Shown: positions 1 through 9,602 of the stretch, piece by piece | How the letters are laid out: each line of letters starts with the position of its first letter | Numbering within the stretch: the first letter of the stretch is position 1 | From: Ktedonobacter sp. | GTDB lineage: Bacteria > Chloroflexota > Ktedonobacteria > Ktedonobacterales > Ktedonobacteraceae | Reading direction: 5' to 3' | Length of the DNA: 22,120 nt | NCBI GenBank assembly: GCA_003450555.1 | Contig: DMFQ01000072.1 | Span: forward strand, 26,208 to 48,327 | The notes under the pieces: generated by a model | What the model was told of the DNA's origin: nothing | Databases searched by the model: none | Seen by the model: only the letters and a program-made list of their open reading frames with translations | Translations under genes and position numbers: made by a program

Positions 1-2916
1 CAACGCTGCAAAGATCGCGTCTTCACATTCGCGAAACGACAGACCGATCAGTCTATCCGCCTGGGCTACTGGATGGATTGGGGCAATGACTACTATACCC
101 TGTCCGATGAGAATAACTTTACCATCTGGTCTTTCTTGAAACGATGCCATGAAAAAGGGCTACTCTACAAGGGGCACGATGTAATGCCCTGGTGTCCACG
201 CTGCGCGACCGGTATCTCGAATATGGAAATAGAATCAGAAGGCTACAAGGAAACAACACACCTGAGTCTCTATGTACGCTTTCCATTAGTGGACCGTCCT
301 GGAGAATACCTGCTAGCATGGACTACTACACCCTGGACGCTGGCAGCTAATGTCGCGGCAGCGGTACATCCTGACCTGCCCTACATCAAAGTAGAACAGG
401 ATGGCGAGTACTACTACCTGGCACAGGAACTCCTCCCGGTGCTAAAAGCGCTTAAAGGCCGTGATAAAGGTGACTACCATGTTGTGCAGACGCTGAAGGG
501 CAGCGATATGGTCGGTTGGAGCTATCATGGCCCGTTCGACGAGTTGCCCGCGGAGCAGGGCGTTGTCCACACTGTTGTACCCTGGAAAGATGTAAGCGCC
601 ACTGAAGGAACTGGGATCGTGCACATCGCTCCTGGCTGCGGGCGCGAAGACTTTGCGCTTTCGAAAGAATTTAACCTTGCAGCCGTCGCTCCAGTCGACG
701 AGTTCGGGGTCTATGTTGCAGGCTTTGACTGGCTCACAGGACAGTTTGCAGCTGAAGTCGGTCAGCAGATCGCCGACGACCTGGCACAAAAGGGGCTGCT
801 CTATCGCCCACAGAACTATAAGCATCGCTATCCAACATGCTGGCGCTGTAAGACTGAATTGATCTTCCGCCTGGTTGATGAGTGGTTCATCTCTATGGAG
901 GAGTTGCGCTACGAGATCATGGACGTGGTACGCCAGATCAACTGGATACCGGGGTTTGGCCTTGAGCGCGAATTGGACTGGCTGCGCAACATGGATGATT
1001 GGATGATCTCCAAGAAACGCTACTGGGGATTGGCTCTGCCCATCTACGACTGTCCACAATGCGGCACTTTCGAGGTCATTGGCAGTAAGGATGAACTGGA
1101 AGAACTGGCCGCATCCGGCTGGGAAGAGTTTGAAGGTCATTCGCCGCATCGCCCATGGATCGATGCGGTCAAGGTTCGCTGTAGAAAGTGTCATGCAGAG
1201 GTTTCACGTATCAAAGATGTCGGCAACCCCTGGCTTGACGCTGGCATCGTACCATTCTCGACGCTGCACTATCGTACCAATCATCAATACTGGCAGAAGT
1301 GGTTCCCAGCGGACTTTGTGACCGAGTCGTTTCCAGGCCAGTTTAGAAACTGGTTCTATTCGATGCTGGTAATGAGCACCGTATTGGAGAACACGCCGCC
1401 GTTCAAGACGCTCTTTGGCTATGCGACCCTCCTGGCTGAAGATGGCACACCCATGCACAAGTCAAAGGGCAATATGATCGTCTTCGATGAAGCGGCTGAA
1501 CGGGTTGGCTCCGATACTATGCGCTGGCTTTTCGCCAACCATGTACCCGAACTGAACCTCAACTTCCCCCGTATTCCAACGGAGGAGGATATGGAAAAGT
1601 CAGCGCGGACAGGTCTGCCCGTTCGACTGAGCGAAAAGTGGATGCTGGTGCGCCGGACGCTGGATAAGATATGGAACGTCTATAGCTTTTTTGTCAGCTA
1701 CGCAAATATCGATCACTTTGATCCGACTCAGCACCAGCTCCCGGTAGCTCAGCGCGGCGAACTGGATCGCTGGATCCTCTCTGAGTTACAGATAGCAATC
1801 AGAGAGGTCACAGAAGGGCTGGAACACTACGACACGGTAAAACCAACGGCGACCATACAGGCTTTTCTGGATGATCTCTCCAACTGGTACTTGCGGCGCA
1901 GTCGCGAGCGCATCTGGAAACCTGAGTTGGACAGCGATAAAGTAGCGGCCTACCTCACACTCTACGAGTGCCTGACGACGCTTGTTGCCTTGCTCTCTCC
2001 CTTCATGCCATTCATAACTGAAGAGCTTTATCAGAACCTGGTACGCAACGTGAACGATAAAGCTCCCTTAAGCGTCCATCTTTGTGACTGGCCGCAGGTG
2101 AACGAGGAGCTTCTCGATGAGCGCTTAACGAACGATACGCGACTCGTCATGCGTATCGTCGGTTTGGGTCGCTCCGCTCGCGAGAAGGCGCAGATCAGGG
2201 TCCGCCAGCCCCTGAACGCGCTCTATGTGCGCGTTCCGAGTCTCGCGGAGGAAGAGGCATTAGACCGCCTGAGTGAGCAGGTGCTGGAAGAGTTGAACAT
2301 CAAGCGCCTGGAGTTAATCGGTAGTGACAGCGATATGCTGTCGTATACCTTGAAACCTCAGGTCAAAATACTAGGCCCCAAATATGGTCCCCTGGTGCAA
2401 AAAATCCTGGCAAAGTTCAGAGCGCTGAACGCCCACGGGGCTCAAGAGGCAGCGAAACTGCTGAGTGAGGCAGGTTCACTCAACTTTACCGTTGATGGTC
2501 AACAAATTGAGCTGACAGCAGATGAAGTAGAGGTTGTAGCCACGGCCAGACCGGGCTTTGTCACCGCCGAGGAACGAGGCTACATTGTCGCGCTGGAAAC
2601 GACGATCACGCCGCAACTGCGAGAAGAGGGCCTGGTGCGTGACCTGACCCACTTTGTACAGGATATGCGGAAAAAAGCCAGTTTCAACATCGAGGATCAT
2701 ATCGGGCTGGCACTCTATTCGAATGTAGAGCTAGCGCAGATCCTGCAACAATACGGAGAAGTTATCGCGGCAGAGACGCTTGCCAATAACCTGCTCATTT
2801 CGATCGATCAGAAAGACACACCCTCTTTCAACGAGGTGTACCGCGAGACGATCTCACCTACATCAGTGAAGAAGCTTGGAGGATACACGGTCGAGGTGGT
2901 ACTGGGGAAAATGTAG
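1..2916 (+). CDS. ileS: Isoleucyl-tRNA synthetase, 5' end outside window
   Basis: Charges tRNA-Ile with isoleucine in the cytoplasm. The frame is open from base 1, so the gene starts upstream; 971 residues are visible, and the N-terminal part with the HIGH motif is missing. Visible landmarks are GYWMDWGNDYYTLSDEN near the start, the CP1 editing domain with the run AWTTTPWTL and later HIAPGCGREDF, several CxxC pairs (CPRC, CWRC, CPQC, CRKC) that probably bind zinc, and the KMSKS counterpart written as MHKSKGN at about 1452-1472. The C-terminal anticodon-binding and tail region is complete. The overall pattern is the long, eukaryote/archaea-like IleS clade rather than the E. coli-like one; that placement is from memory of the family, not from an alignment. 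It converges on the histidine operon, with only 24 bp between the two stop codons. Confidence 0.96.
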   Translation, partial: QRCKDRVFTFAKRQTDQSIRLGYWMDWGNDYYTLSDENNFTIWSFLKRCHEKGLLYKGHDVMPWCPRCATGISNMEIESEGYKETTHLSLYVRFPLVDRPGEYLLAWTTTPWTLAANVAAAVHPDLPYIKVEQDGEYYYLAQELLPVLKALKGRDKGDYHVVQTLKGSDMVGWSYHGPFDELPAEQGVVHTVVPWKDVSATEGTGIVHIAPGCGREDFALSKEFNLAAVAPVDEFGVYVAGFDWLTGQFAAEVGQQIADDLAQKGLLYRPQNYKHRYPTCWRCKTELIFRLVDEWFISMEELRYEIMDVVRQINWIPGFGLERELDWLRNMDDWMISKKRYWGLALPIYDCPQCGTFEVIGSKDELEELAASGWEEFEGHSPHRPWIDAVKVRCRKCHAEVSRIKDVGNPWLDAGIVPFSTLHYRTNHQYWQKWFPADFVTESFPGQFRNWFYSMLVMSTVLENTPPFKTLFGYATLLAEDGTPMHKSKGNMIVFDEAAERVGSDTMRWLFANHVPELNLNFPRIPTEEDMEKSARTGLPVRLSEKWMLVRRTLDKIWNVYSFFVSYANIDHFDPTQHQLPVAQRGELDRWILSELQIAIREVTEGLEHYDTVKPTATIQAFLDDLSNWYLRRSRERIWKPELDSDKVAAYLTLYECLTTLVALLSPFMPFITEELYQNLVRNVNDKAPLSVHLCDWPQVNEELLDERLTNDTRLVMRIVGLGRSAREKAQIRVRQPLNALYVRVPSLAEEEALDRLSEQVLEELNIKRLELIGSDSDMLSYTLKPQVKILGPKYGPLVQKILAKFRALNAHGAQEAAKLLSEAGSLNFTVDGQQIELTADEVEVVATARPGFVTAEERGYIVALETTITPQLREEGLVRDLTHFVQDMRKKASFNIEDHIGLALYSNVELAQILQQYGEVIAAETLANNLLISIDQKDTPSFNEVYRETISPTSVKKLGGYTVEVVLGKM

Positions 2917-2940
2917 CTTTTTAGTGACAAGCTAACCTCC

Positions 2941-3906
2941 CTACCTCACCAACCCCTTGCGCCGCATCTGCTCCAGGTCAAACTCGGCAGGGGCTAACGG
3001 ACTCACCCCGGCTTCGGCACACGCCCACCCAATCAGGGCAAAACCAAGATGGAGCCCCTGCGCAAGCGTAGTTGTCTGATGAGCCGAGAGTAAATTCAAA
3101 CAATCTTGACGCAACTCTATGGCCTTGCCCTCGCTGTACTGTTCATGATAGCCACTCAAAATCGAGGCATGGGGCATAAAATCGTCGTAGCGAAAATTGT
3201 CTGTCGCAGCCAGCAATAATAACCAGTAGCCCACCTGGCTCCCCTCCAGGACCGTATCATCTTCCCTACCAGTATGAACATGCTCGCCGCTCTGTACATC
3301 GGCCAGTTCTTGAAGCTCATCTGCCAGTCGCGCCACCAGATAACTATGACTGCGCTCCTGCAGCAGTCGCGAAGTGTTAGACTCTTCGCTCATATCATTA
3401 TCACGCAGGTAGAGGTATACTCCGTACAATTGGCGCATCTCAGCCTCTAACTTCTCTAACTTTCGCTGTTCCTCTTCGGAAGTAGAGTCCATGGCTATAG
3501 GAAATACATCGGCGTGTCCAGACGTCCTGGCCTGGCTTGAGCTATAGACAATCTTTGGATCAAATATGCGCTCACCTATCGTTTCATAGGTGTCGTCCGG
3601 CATCAGGCGCCGGTAGTAGCAACTACGATAGCCGGTGTGACATGCAGCATCACCATGCTGCATGACCTTGATCAACAGGCTGGTTTCTTCACAATTGACG
3701 AAAATACTTCGCACCTCCTGAACATTACCCGACTGTTCTCCCTTGCGCCAGATAGTATTCCGCGAGCGGCTGAAAAAATGGGTATACCCTGTCTCTCGCG
3801 TCAGGTAAAACGCCTCCGCGTTCATAAATGCTACCATCAGCACCTCGCTCGTAGCATCATCTTGAATCACGACTGGCAGTAACCCTTGCCGATCAAACTT
3901 CAGCAT
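2941..3906 (-). CDS. hisI: Phosphoribosyl-AMP cyclohydrolase with C-terminal HisE/MazG-like domain
   Basis: Opens the adenine ring of phosphoribosyl-AMP, the third step of histidine synthesis. Residues 1-115 are a typical HisI domain: [25 protein letters not shown], and zinc cysteines at C72, C89 (ACHTG) and C96. The DxDxD metal-ligand stretch next to the first cysteine reads N71-C-E73-E-T75 instead. At 321 residues the protein is nearly three times a stand-alone HisI. Residues about 145-320 are helical and charged; ELQEL (197-201) followed by [14 protein letters not shown] (221-234) resembles the ExxE...ExxD helices of all-alpha NTP pyrophosphatases such as HisE and MazG, but the expected Asp is Gln. 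A HisE role is therefore inference. It is the last gene of the operon; its ATG overlaps the hisF stop by 7 bp. Confidence 0.93.
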   Translation of the reverse strand: MLKFDRQGLLPVVIQDDATSEVLMVAFMNAEAFYLTRETGYTHFFSRSRNTIWRKGEQSGNVQEVRSIFVNCEETSLLIKVMQHGDAACHTGYRSCYYRRLMPDDTYETIGERIFDPKIVYSSSQARTSGHADVFPIAMDSTSEEEQRKLEKLEAEMRQLYGVYLYLRDNDMSEESNTSRLLQERSHSYLVARLADELQELADVQSGEHVHTGREDDTVLEGSQVGYWLLLLAATDNFRYDDFMPHASILSGYHEQYSEGKAIELRQDCLNLLSAHQTTTLAQGLHLGFALIGWACAEAGVSPLAPAEFDLEQMRRKGLVR

Positions 3907-4667
3907 GGTCGCACCTTCACCCCTCTTGCTTGCAAATAATCCTTTACATCACTGACACGAAACTGGCCAAAATGGAAGATCGAAGCAGCTAATACCGCGT
4001 CGGCACCACCAAGGGTCAGGCCTTCATAGAGATGTTCGAGCGTGCCGACACCCCCCGAAGCTATTACAGGTACCGAGACATTGGCGGCTATCAAGGCAGT
4101 AAGACTAAGATCATACCCCTGCCGTGTCCCATCGCGGTCCATACTCGTCAGCAAAATTTCTCCCGCTCCGAGATCTACACCTTGCTGTGCCCACTCCAAC
4201 ACATCCATCCCTGTAGGAGTACGACCGCCGTCTATGTACACTTCATACGCGCTAGGCATGTCAGGGTTGCGGCGAGCGTCGATTGCGAGTACGATGCACT
4301 GCGCGCCGAATTGTTCGGACCCGGCGCGTAACAGTTCGGGAGATAGGATCGCAGCCGTGTTGAGCGAGGTTTTATCCGCACCAGCTCCAAGAGTTGCGCG
4401 AATATCCGCGACGCTGCGAATACCACCTCCCACTGTTACAGGAATGAACACTTCCTCCGCGGTTCGGCGCACAACATCAAGCATCGTTGCGCGGTTCTCA
4501 TAGGTCGCAGTAATATCGAGAAAAACGAGTTCATCCGCACCTTCTCTATTATAGTACGCTGCAAGTTCCACAGGGTTTCCTGCATCCCGCAGGTTTACAA
4601 AGTGAATACCTTTGACGACACGCCCTGCCGCCACATCAAGACAAGGGATAATGCGTTTGGTCAACAT
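3900..4667 (-). CDS. hisF: Imidazole glycerol phosphate synthase, cyclase subunit HisF
   Basis: Joins ammonia delivered by HisH with PRFAR to give imidazole-glycerol phosphate and AICAR. It is a 255-residue (beta/alpha)8 barrel, the normal length. The two catalytic aspartates are visible: D11 in IIPCLDV and D130 in VLAIDA. Phosphate-binding loops VGGGIRS and ASGGVGT are present. The start is [11 protein letters not shown], the usual HisF N-terminus. It lies 4 bp downstream of hisA and overlaps hisI by 7 bp, so the three are surely cotranscribed. Nothing in it looks abnormal. Confidence 0.98.
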   Translation of the reverse strand: MLTKRIIPCLDVAAGRVVKGIHFVNLRDAGNPVELAAYYNREGADELVFLDITATYENRATMLDVVRRTAEEVFIPVTVGGGIRSVADIRATLGAGADKTSLNTAAILSPELLRAGSEQFGAQCIVLAIDARRNPDMPSAYEVYIDGGRTPTGMDVLEWAQQGVDLGAGEILLTSMDRDGTRQGYDLSLTALIAANVSVPVIASGGVGTLEHLYEGLTLGGADAVLAASIFHFGQFRVSDVKDYLQARGVKVRPC

Positions 4668-4671
4668 GCCT

Positions 4672-5433
4672 CTATTCTCCCCTCTCTATTTCCAAAATTG
4701 CGGCTGCGAGATCTACACTTCCCGTATAGATTGCCCTACCAACAATCGCCCCCTCAATTCCCAGTTTGGCGATAGCACGGAGGTCATCCATTGAACTGAC
4801 GCCGCCAGAGGCGATTAAAGCACATTCCGGGCGCATTACAACGGAAGAAGCCTCATCGTGTCCAGCAGTCACCCTCTTCATTTCAAATAATGCTGCCAGA
4901 TTTGGCCCATTCAACGCGCCATCGCGTGCGATATCGGTATAAATAAAACGTCGCGCGCCAAGTTCGCGCAATTCTTTTGCCAGCGATGTTGCCCGCGTAG
5001 TGGAGGTTTCGCGCCAGGCAGAGGTGGCCACCCAACCATTGCGCGCATCCAGCCCAACCGCTATACGTTCTCCCCAGCGCTGCAGTGCCTCCTCAAGGAG
5101 CGCGCGTTCTTTCAAAGCCGCAGTACCAAGCACAATGCGCTCGATGCCGAGATCGAGCACCTGCTCGATGTGGGCAAGGGCGCGCATTCCACCACCAACT
5201 TCCATCTTCAATGCCGTAGTCGTGCGAATACGCTCGATAAGTGCAAGATTGATAGGGTACCCGCTGGCTGCTCCGTCCAGGTCAACGACATGCAGCCAGC
5301 TTGCTCCAGCTTCCTGCCAGCGTAGCGCTACCCGCAAAGGGTCGGTATCGTAGGTTGTGATTTTGCCATAGTCTCCCTGGTAGAGCCGTACGCATTGACC
5401 ATCTTTGATATCGATCGCTGGGAGAATAATCAT
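4672..5433 (-). CDS. hisA: ProFAR isomerase HisA
   Basis: Isomerises ProFAR to PRFAR, the step before HisH/HisF. It is a (beta/alpha)8 barrel of 253 residues starting [12 protein letters not shown], with catalytic D8 and the second-half loop YTDIARDG. Phosphate loops GGGMRA and ASGGVSS are present. I chose the ATG at 5433: it forms an ATGA overlap with the hisH stop and gives the standard HisA N-terminus. A GTG at 5445 would add four residues (MGGA) and is less likely. The residue pattern is that of a HisA, not a bifunctional PriA, but this was not tested. Confidence 0.97.
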   Translation of the reverse strand: MIILPAIDIKDGQCVRLYQGDYGKITTYDTDPLRVALRWQEAGASWLHVVDLDGAASGYPINLALIERIRTTTALKMEVGGGMRALAHIEQVLDLGIERIVLGTAALKERALLEEALQRWGERIAVGLDARNGWVATSAWRETSTTRATSLAKELRELGARRFIYTDIARDGALNGPNLAALFEMKRVTAGHDEASSVVMRPECALIASGGVSSMDDLRAIAKLGIEGAIVGRAIYTGSVDLAAAILEIERGE

Positions 5434-6047
5434 TGCGCCACCCACTTTACAAAATTCTTTAACAGTTGCAGACCAGCTACCCCACTCTTCTCTGGATGGA
5501 ACTGCGTACCCCAGACATGTTCAGCCACGATAACGCTGCAAAAAGGAGAACCATAAGCGGTGACTGCCGCGACACCTTGCCGCTCTTGCGGCTCGACATA
5601 GTAGGAATGGGCAAAATAAAAGTAGGCATCTGGGGGAAGATCGGCAAAGATAGACAATCCTTCACGCAGTGGTGTCACCTGGTTCCAACCCATATGCGGA
5701 ACCTTTGGGCCATGTGGGATACGTCGCACTGTCCCGTGAAAGAGACCCAGACCATCGACCTCTCCCTCGGCGTGATGCTCTGCCAACAGTTGCATCCCAA
5801 GACAGATACCTAAAAAAGGCTTCCCCCGCTGCGTTGCCAGGCGAATAGCATCGTCCAATCCTCTTTCTTTCATACGCGCCATGGCTGTCCCGCCTGATCC
5901 GACCCCAGGCAGCACTACCGCCCGCGCATTAGCAACAACAGCGGGATTATCGGTGACTTGCACCTGCGCTCCAACATACTCAAGAGCTTTCTCGATACTG
6001 TGCATATTGCCCGCCCCGTAATCAATAATGGCAATCATCTCCTCCAT
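5430..6047 (-). CDS. hisH: Imidazole glycerol phosphate synthase, glutamine amidotransferase HisH
   Basis: Releases ammonia from glutamine and channels it to HisF. It is a class I amidotransferase of 205 residues with the nucleophile C82 in GICLGMQLL and the H184-x-E186 pair in GTQFHPEKS, so the triad is complete. The PGVGSGGTAM oxyanion region is present. Two starts are possible: the ATG at 6047, or the ATG at 6038 (MIAIIDYGAGN, the canonical family start). GAGGAG lies directly before the first ATG and 9 nt before the second, so the second fits ribosome spacing better. It overlaps hisA by an ATGA and lies 4 bp after the HAD-kinase fusion gene. Confidence 0.97.
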   Translation of the reverse strand: MEEMIAIIDYGAGNMHSIEKALEYVGAQVQVTDNPAVVANARAVVLPGVGSGGTAMARMKERGLDDAIRLATQRGKPFLGICLGMQLLAEHHAEGEVDGLGLFHGTVRRIPHGPKVPHMGWNQVTPLREGLSIFADLPPDAYFYFAHSYYVEPQERQGVAAVTAYGSPFCSVIVAEHVWGTQFHPEKSGVAGLQLLKNFVKWVAQ

Positions 6048-6051
6048 CTCC

Positions 6052-8523
6052 TCATCCTTCGTTCATTGATCTATTGCCCATCTCCACGGCCTGTGTCAAC
6101 CCGAGCCAGCACAGTGCGGAAGGTAGACGTTTCTCATCCAACAGGTTTATTGTCAACAGCGGACAACACATCATTGCTAACCATACCATCTCTTCCCAAT
6201 CAGCGGGAAGAACTCCCTGTGCACGTAGTATATTCCTAAGAGGTACATAAAGATCGTATAATTTCGTCTCGAAGATTGCCTGACGTATCGCTGTCAGCTC
6301 AAAATTATGCTCCACAATAATATCTGAACCGCGCATTGAAACAGATAGTTGCAAATTCTGAGCGACTTCGCGCGGGAAATACATCCAGGTTGCGAACACA
6401 TTATGGAAGAAGGGCTTGACAATATCGAGTAAAGGCGAATGGCGACCGGCAAAAGCGGGGTCAAAATAGAGATAGTCTTTCTTGTCTTCCAGAAAGACAT
6501 TGCCAAAATGTGCATCGCCATGGCCGACAACGGTCGTTGTCTCTCGCACCGGATTAAGTATTACTCTTGCGCGCTCAATCAGCTCGCCCAATGTAGGCCG
6601 CTTCCATTCCCCTGCAACAACAGATCCATGCTTGGTACAGATCGTCCAACGATAGTGAAGGAGTTCTTCGAAAGGTATCATATGTGTACTGCTATTCCTG
6701 CCCTGACCAGGTAGAGGAACAACTTTCCCCTGATAGAAGTTCTTAAAACGTTCGCCTGCCAGGCGATGCCAGAAGAGTTGGTGAATAGGAGCACGAGCGT
6801 TTTCTTCCCCAGAGCTTCGCACGAGCGTCTGCTCGTAGATAGTCAGTAAACGAGCGCATTCCTGCTTTTCAGCCGCGATGACCGACTCAAACGTATCACC
6901 TTCCGTGGAGCTTACCTCGACGGCACGGACAAGATCGAATATGACGGGCCAACGCACAACCGGATAGACGACCATCTGTCTCCCCCCCTCGTGTAACGTT
7001 TGGAGCGGTCTGACTATGTTGTACCCCGCCTGATGGAGCAGGTCAGCGTGATAGTATTCTTCCAGTGTTCCCTGCTCTTCAACGTGTGTCTTGAAAAAGT
7101 ATTCTTTACCATTCAAATGATAAAAACCATTGAATGAGTTCAACGATACTGCTTTTGGCATCAAGGTCACGCTTTCGAGTCTCAATTTCATATGCCGCGC
7201 GAACCAGCGCTGTAAAAGCCGCTCCGCCTTTTCTTTATCCGAGAATTGAAGGCGTTGAATGGTTACGAGACTATCGATCTCTACTAACAGATCAGGAAGT
7301 TCGGTAATATCTTTAATAGTGAAATCGGGTCTGCTCTCTTGCAGCAGTCGACGAGCCTCCGAGGTACGCGCACCTGTCAGTACGGCCACTGTAATCGCTC
7401 CGGCTGCGCGACCGCCCAGGATATCACTGGTCGAATCTCCCACGACTATGAAGTGCTCAGCAGGAGCCATCACTCTGCTTTCAGCTAGTTGTACTGCTCC
7501 ACTCACACATGCTGGTAGAGCTTTGCTATTTTGATAGTCATGATCAACCGCCACCAGAAACTGGAAAGGGTGCGGCTTACCCAGCAGAGTGGCATCGCCA
7601 TAGTTGCGTAGCACTGCTTCTGCCCGCTCGACATAGTCATAGGTCGCACTATGCTCTTCGTCAAAATAGTGGCGTAACCCGTACATGGCCAGCGGGTATA
7701 TAGCCTCTTGATAGGTACGCCCGGTAGCAAAGCCCAGCACATACTCCTGACGCCGCAGCTTCTCAAGGGTAAAGCGCACCTTGTCCAAAGAGAGTAAAGG
7801 CTGCTCGAAGTGAATGCATCCTGGTTTCCCACGCTGTTCTGGAAGGTGACCATAGGTTTGCGAATAGAGTTCATCTCCCAAATACCACTCTTGAAAGATA
7901 TCCTGGCAGAAGGTCCAGTAAGGGCTGTAGCGAGAAAAAACGCCTTCTATTGCATACCCCAGAAGTTCACTTGCATAGAGATCAAAACGGTTAATCAACT
8001 CTAGCCCAACATATCCTTTGAAGACAGGCAGATTAAATAGCGCCGTAACAGGGTTAACGGGATCAGTACCATGATCACCACTTTCTACGTCCAGATGTGA
8101 CCAATTAAAAAGCTGCTTTGACCCTGGCAAACGCTTTTTCTGTATCCCCTGTTTTCTAAAGCTTGCAAGCCATTCAAAGTCCCAGGGTTGTAAAGGCAAC
8201 AGGTCAGTCAGGTCTGGCACTCCTGACAACAGGTCAATCAAATGGAAGCAGGCCATCACATAACAAGTATCCCAATTGGAGTTGATTGCACGCGCCTTAA
8301 GGGCAAGAATTTCCCCTTCTGGAAATGTTGCGCGACTGGTACTACGGCTTTCTTCAGCAGTCATAACAGGTTGATACTGTCCATCTGCCCCTAAAGTACT
8401 CTTGTCTAAGTTCCAATAGCGCGGACTATAGCAGAGTTCATGCAGTGTCAAACCAGCTGCATCCCAGTAGGCATCTTCGCTGGTAATCACGCCGTCTAAA
8501 TCAAATACAACCAGATTATTCAA
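6052..8523 (-). CDS. HAD phosphatase / APH-like kinase fusion in the his operon
   Basis: An 823-residue two-domain protein I do not recognise as a named family. Residues 1-415 form a HAD hydrolase: motif I FDLDGV (nucleophile D8, acid/base D10), motif II FATGRT (T267), motif III GKPHP (K316), motif IV VGDSTSD (D363, D367). About 230 residues sit between motifs I and II, a large C1-type cap. Residues 430-823 resemble aminoglycoside phosphotransferase/choline-kinase folds: YFFKTH (K478), catalytic loop HGDAHFGN (D670, N675), then FDPAFAG (D688). Both active sites look complete. The start is TTG at 8523 in a TTGA overlap with the hisG stop, with AAAGAGG 5 nt upstream; the next Met lies after the HAD motif. 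The substrate is unknown. Its place between hisG and hisH suggests a histidine-pathway role, perhaps histidinol-phosphate phosphatase (inference). Confidence 0.88.
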   Translation of the reverse strand: MNNLVVFDLDGVITSEDAYWDAAGLTLHELCYSPRYWNLDKSTLGADGQYQPVMTAEESRSTSRATFPEGEILALKARAINSNWDTCYVMACFHLIDLLSGVPDLTDLLPLQPWDFEWLASFRKQGIQKKRLPGSKQLFNWSHLDVESGDHGTDPVNPVTALFNLPVFKGYVGLELINRFDLYASELLGYAIEGVFSRYSPYWTFCQDIFQEWYLGDELYSQTYGHLPEQRGKPGCIHFEQPLLSLDKVRFTLEKLRRQEYVLGFATGRTYQEAIYPLAMYGLRHYFDEEHSATYDYVERAEAVLRNYGDATLLGKPHPFQFLVAVDHDYQNSKALPACVSGAVQLAESRVMAPAEHFIVVGDSTSDILGGRAAGAITVAVLTGARTSEARRLLQESRPDFTIKDITELPDLLVEIDSLVTIQRLQFSDKEKAERLLQRWFARHMKLRLESVTLMPKAVSLNSFNGFYHLNGKEYFFKTHVEEQGTLEEYYHADLLHQAGYNIVRPLQTLHEGGRQMVVYPVVRWPVIFDLVRAVEVSSTEGDTFESVIAAEKQECARLLTIYEQTLVRSSGEENARAPIHQLFWHRLAGERFKNFYQGKVVPLPGQGRNSSTHMIPFEELLHYRWTICTKHGSVVAGEWKRPTLGELIERARVILNPVRETTTVVGHGDAHFGNVFLEDKKDYLYFDPAFAGRHSPLLDIVKPFFHNVFATWMYFPREVAQNLQLSVSMRGSDIIVEHNFELTAIRQAIFETKLYDLYVPLRNILRAQGVLPADWEEMVWLAMMCCPLLTINLLDEKRLPSALCWLGLTQAVEMGNRSMNEG

Positions 8524-9602
8524 TGCAACCTCTTTAATCGCTCGTGCAAGCTGCGAACGCGCGCAGATTCTTTCTCAAACCGATAGGTCAACGGAGTTAC
8601 ATCGATGTGGGATGCACCCACATTCCGCAATACAGCTACGGCATCTAATAAATCCGAGGTTGTACTTCCAATACGAACCACCCCTGAAATGGTACAACCG
8701 TAGGGGACCGATCGATCGCGTTCCGCAGAGCCGCTCCCATCGGAAGTAGCAACGCGAAACTCAAAGCCGGGAATACGTGATCGTAACTGTTGGCAGATAC
8801 GCTGTATTTGCTCAGGACTTTCAACTTGCACATGCGCTGTGAGCAGTGAGCGATTGCGCGCTTGCATGCGAGCATCGATGGACTCCAGCATCATCACAGC
8901 CATGCTTAAGGCTTGTTTGTGCTGGGCGAGTAGATGCGCATTTGCAATCAGACAGGCTTGAGAACGCAAGACAACTCCATCATCCAACAATTTCAGACGG
9001 TTTTCACGCAACGTCGTACCGGTCTCAGTCAGGTCTACAATCAGGTCAGCAGTGTCAGTCAATGGCGCCGCTTCAAGCGCTCCGTGAGGAGAAACGATTT
9101 TACAATGAGTAATGCCATGGCGACGAAGGAATTGTCCTGTCAAGGTTGGGTACTTGGTGGCAATACGCAGGCCTCGACCTTTTTGTGTCGTATAGTAGCC
9201 CGCGAGGTGCCAGAGGTCAGCGCAGGTGCTGACATCGATCCAGGTTTCAGGCACCGCGACCACGAGGCGACAGGAACCATAGCCTAGATTACGTTCCAGA
9301 ACGATGATTTCATCATCATGATCGCCATCACCAATCTCATCGTCACTATAACCGAGATGCTCAGCCAGGATATCATACCCCGTTATACCAAGCATGGCAT
9401 CGCCATTGCTCACCAGCATGGGTATATCCGCGGCACGTTGAAAGACCACTTCCAGTCCCGGCATACTCGCGATACGTGCCAGGTACTGGCGTGGGTTACT
9501 GCGGTTGACCTTCATCCCACATTCAGCGAGAAAGGAGAGCGTTGAGGCCTCCAAAGCGCCCTTGCCGGGCAATGTTAAGCGTACTTCTGGCTCTTTCGTC
9601 AT
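8520..9602 (-). CDS. hisG: ATP phosphoribosyltransferase HisG, long form
   Basis: First committed step of histidine synthesis: condenses ATP with PRPP. 360 residues, longer than the ~290-300 usual for long-form HisG. The catalytic core shows LRIATKYP (145-152), PHGALEAAPLTDTADLIVD (172-190) and the PRPP loop DLTETGTTLREN (190-201). The C-terminal part after about 250 includes TISGVVRIG and LRNVGASHIDVTPL, matching the ACT-like histidine-binding regulatory domain of long HisG, so feedback inhibition is expected. An acidic stretch at about 86-103 (SDDEIGDGDHDDEIIV) and a loop at about 285-300 account for some of the extra length. Its ATG forms an ATGA overlap with the stop of the HisS-like gene; its TGA overlaps the TTG of the HAD-kinase gene. 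Confidence 0.95.
   Translation of the reverse strand: MTKEPEVRLTLPGKGALEASTLSFLAECGMKVNRSNPRQYLARIASMPGLEVVFQRAADIPMLVSNGDAMLGITGYDILAEHLGYSDDEIGDGDHDDEIIVLERNLGYGSCRLVVAVPETWIDVSTCADLWHLAGYYTTQKGRGLRIATKYPTLTGQFLRRHGITHCKIVSPHGALEAAPLTDTADLIVDLTETGTTLRENRLKLLDDGVVLRSQACLIANAHLLAQHKQALSMAVMMLESIDARMQARNRSLLTAHVQVESPEQIQRICQQLRSRIPGFEFRVATSDGSGSAERDRSVPYGCTISGVVRIGSTTSDLLDAVAVLRNVGASHIDVTPLTYRFEKESARVRSLHERLKRLH

Noticed and set aside
442..1194. Long open frame antisense to ileS
   Set aside because: Lies wholly within the strongly conserved ileS coding sequence, with no domain and no ribosome site; a shadow frame.
2914..2934. TAGCTT...AAGCTA hairpin between convergent ileS and hisI as a bidirectional terminator
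   Set aside because: Only a 6-bp AT-rich stem with a 9-nt loop and no proper T-run; too weak to call.
4042..4503. 153-codon frame antisense to hisF
   Set aside because: Low-complexity Arg/Ser/Pro product opposite an intact hisF; shadow frame.
4168..4718. CCGAGATCTACAC in hisF and CGAGATCTACAC in hisA resemble a sequencing adapter
   Set aside because: Both encode Val-Asp-Leu-type residues in intact, paralogous barrel proteins, so they are genuine coding sequence.
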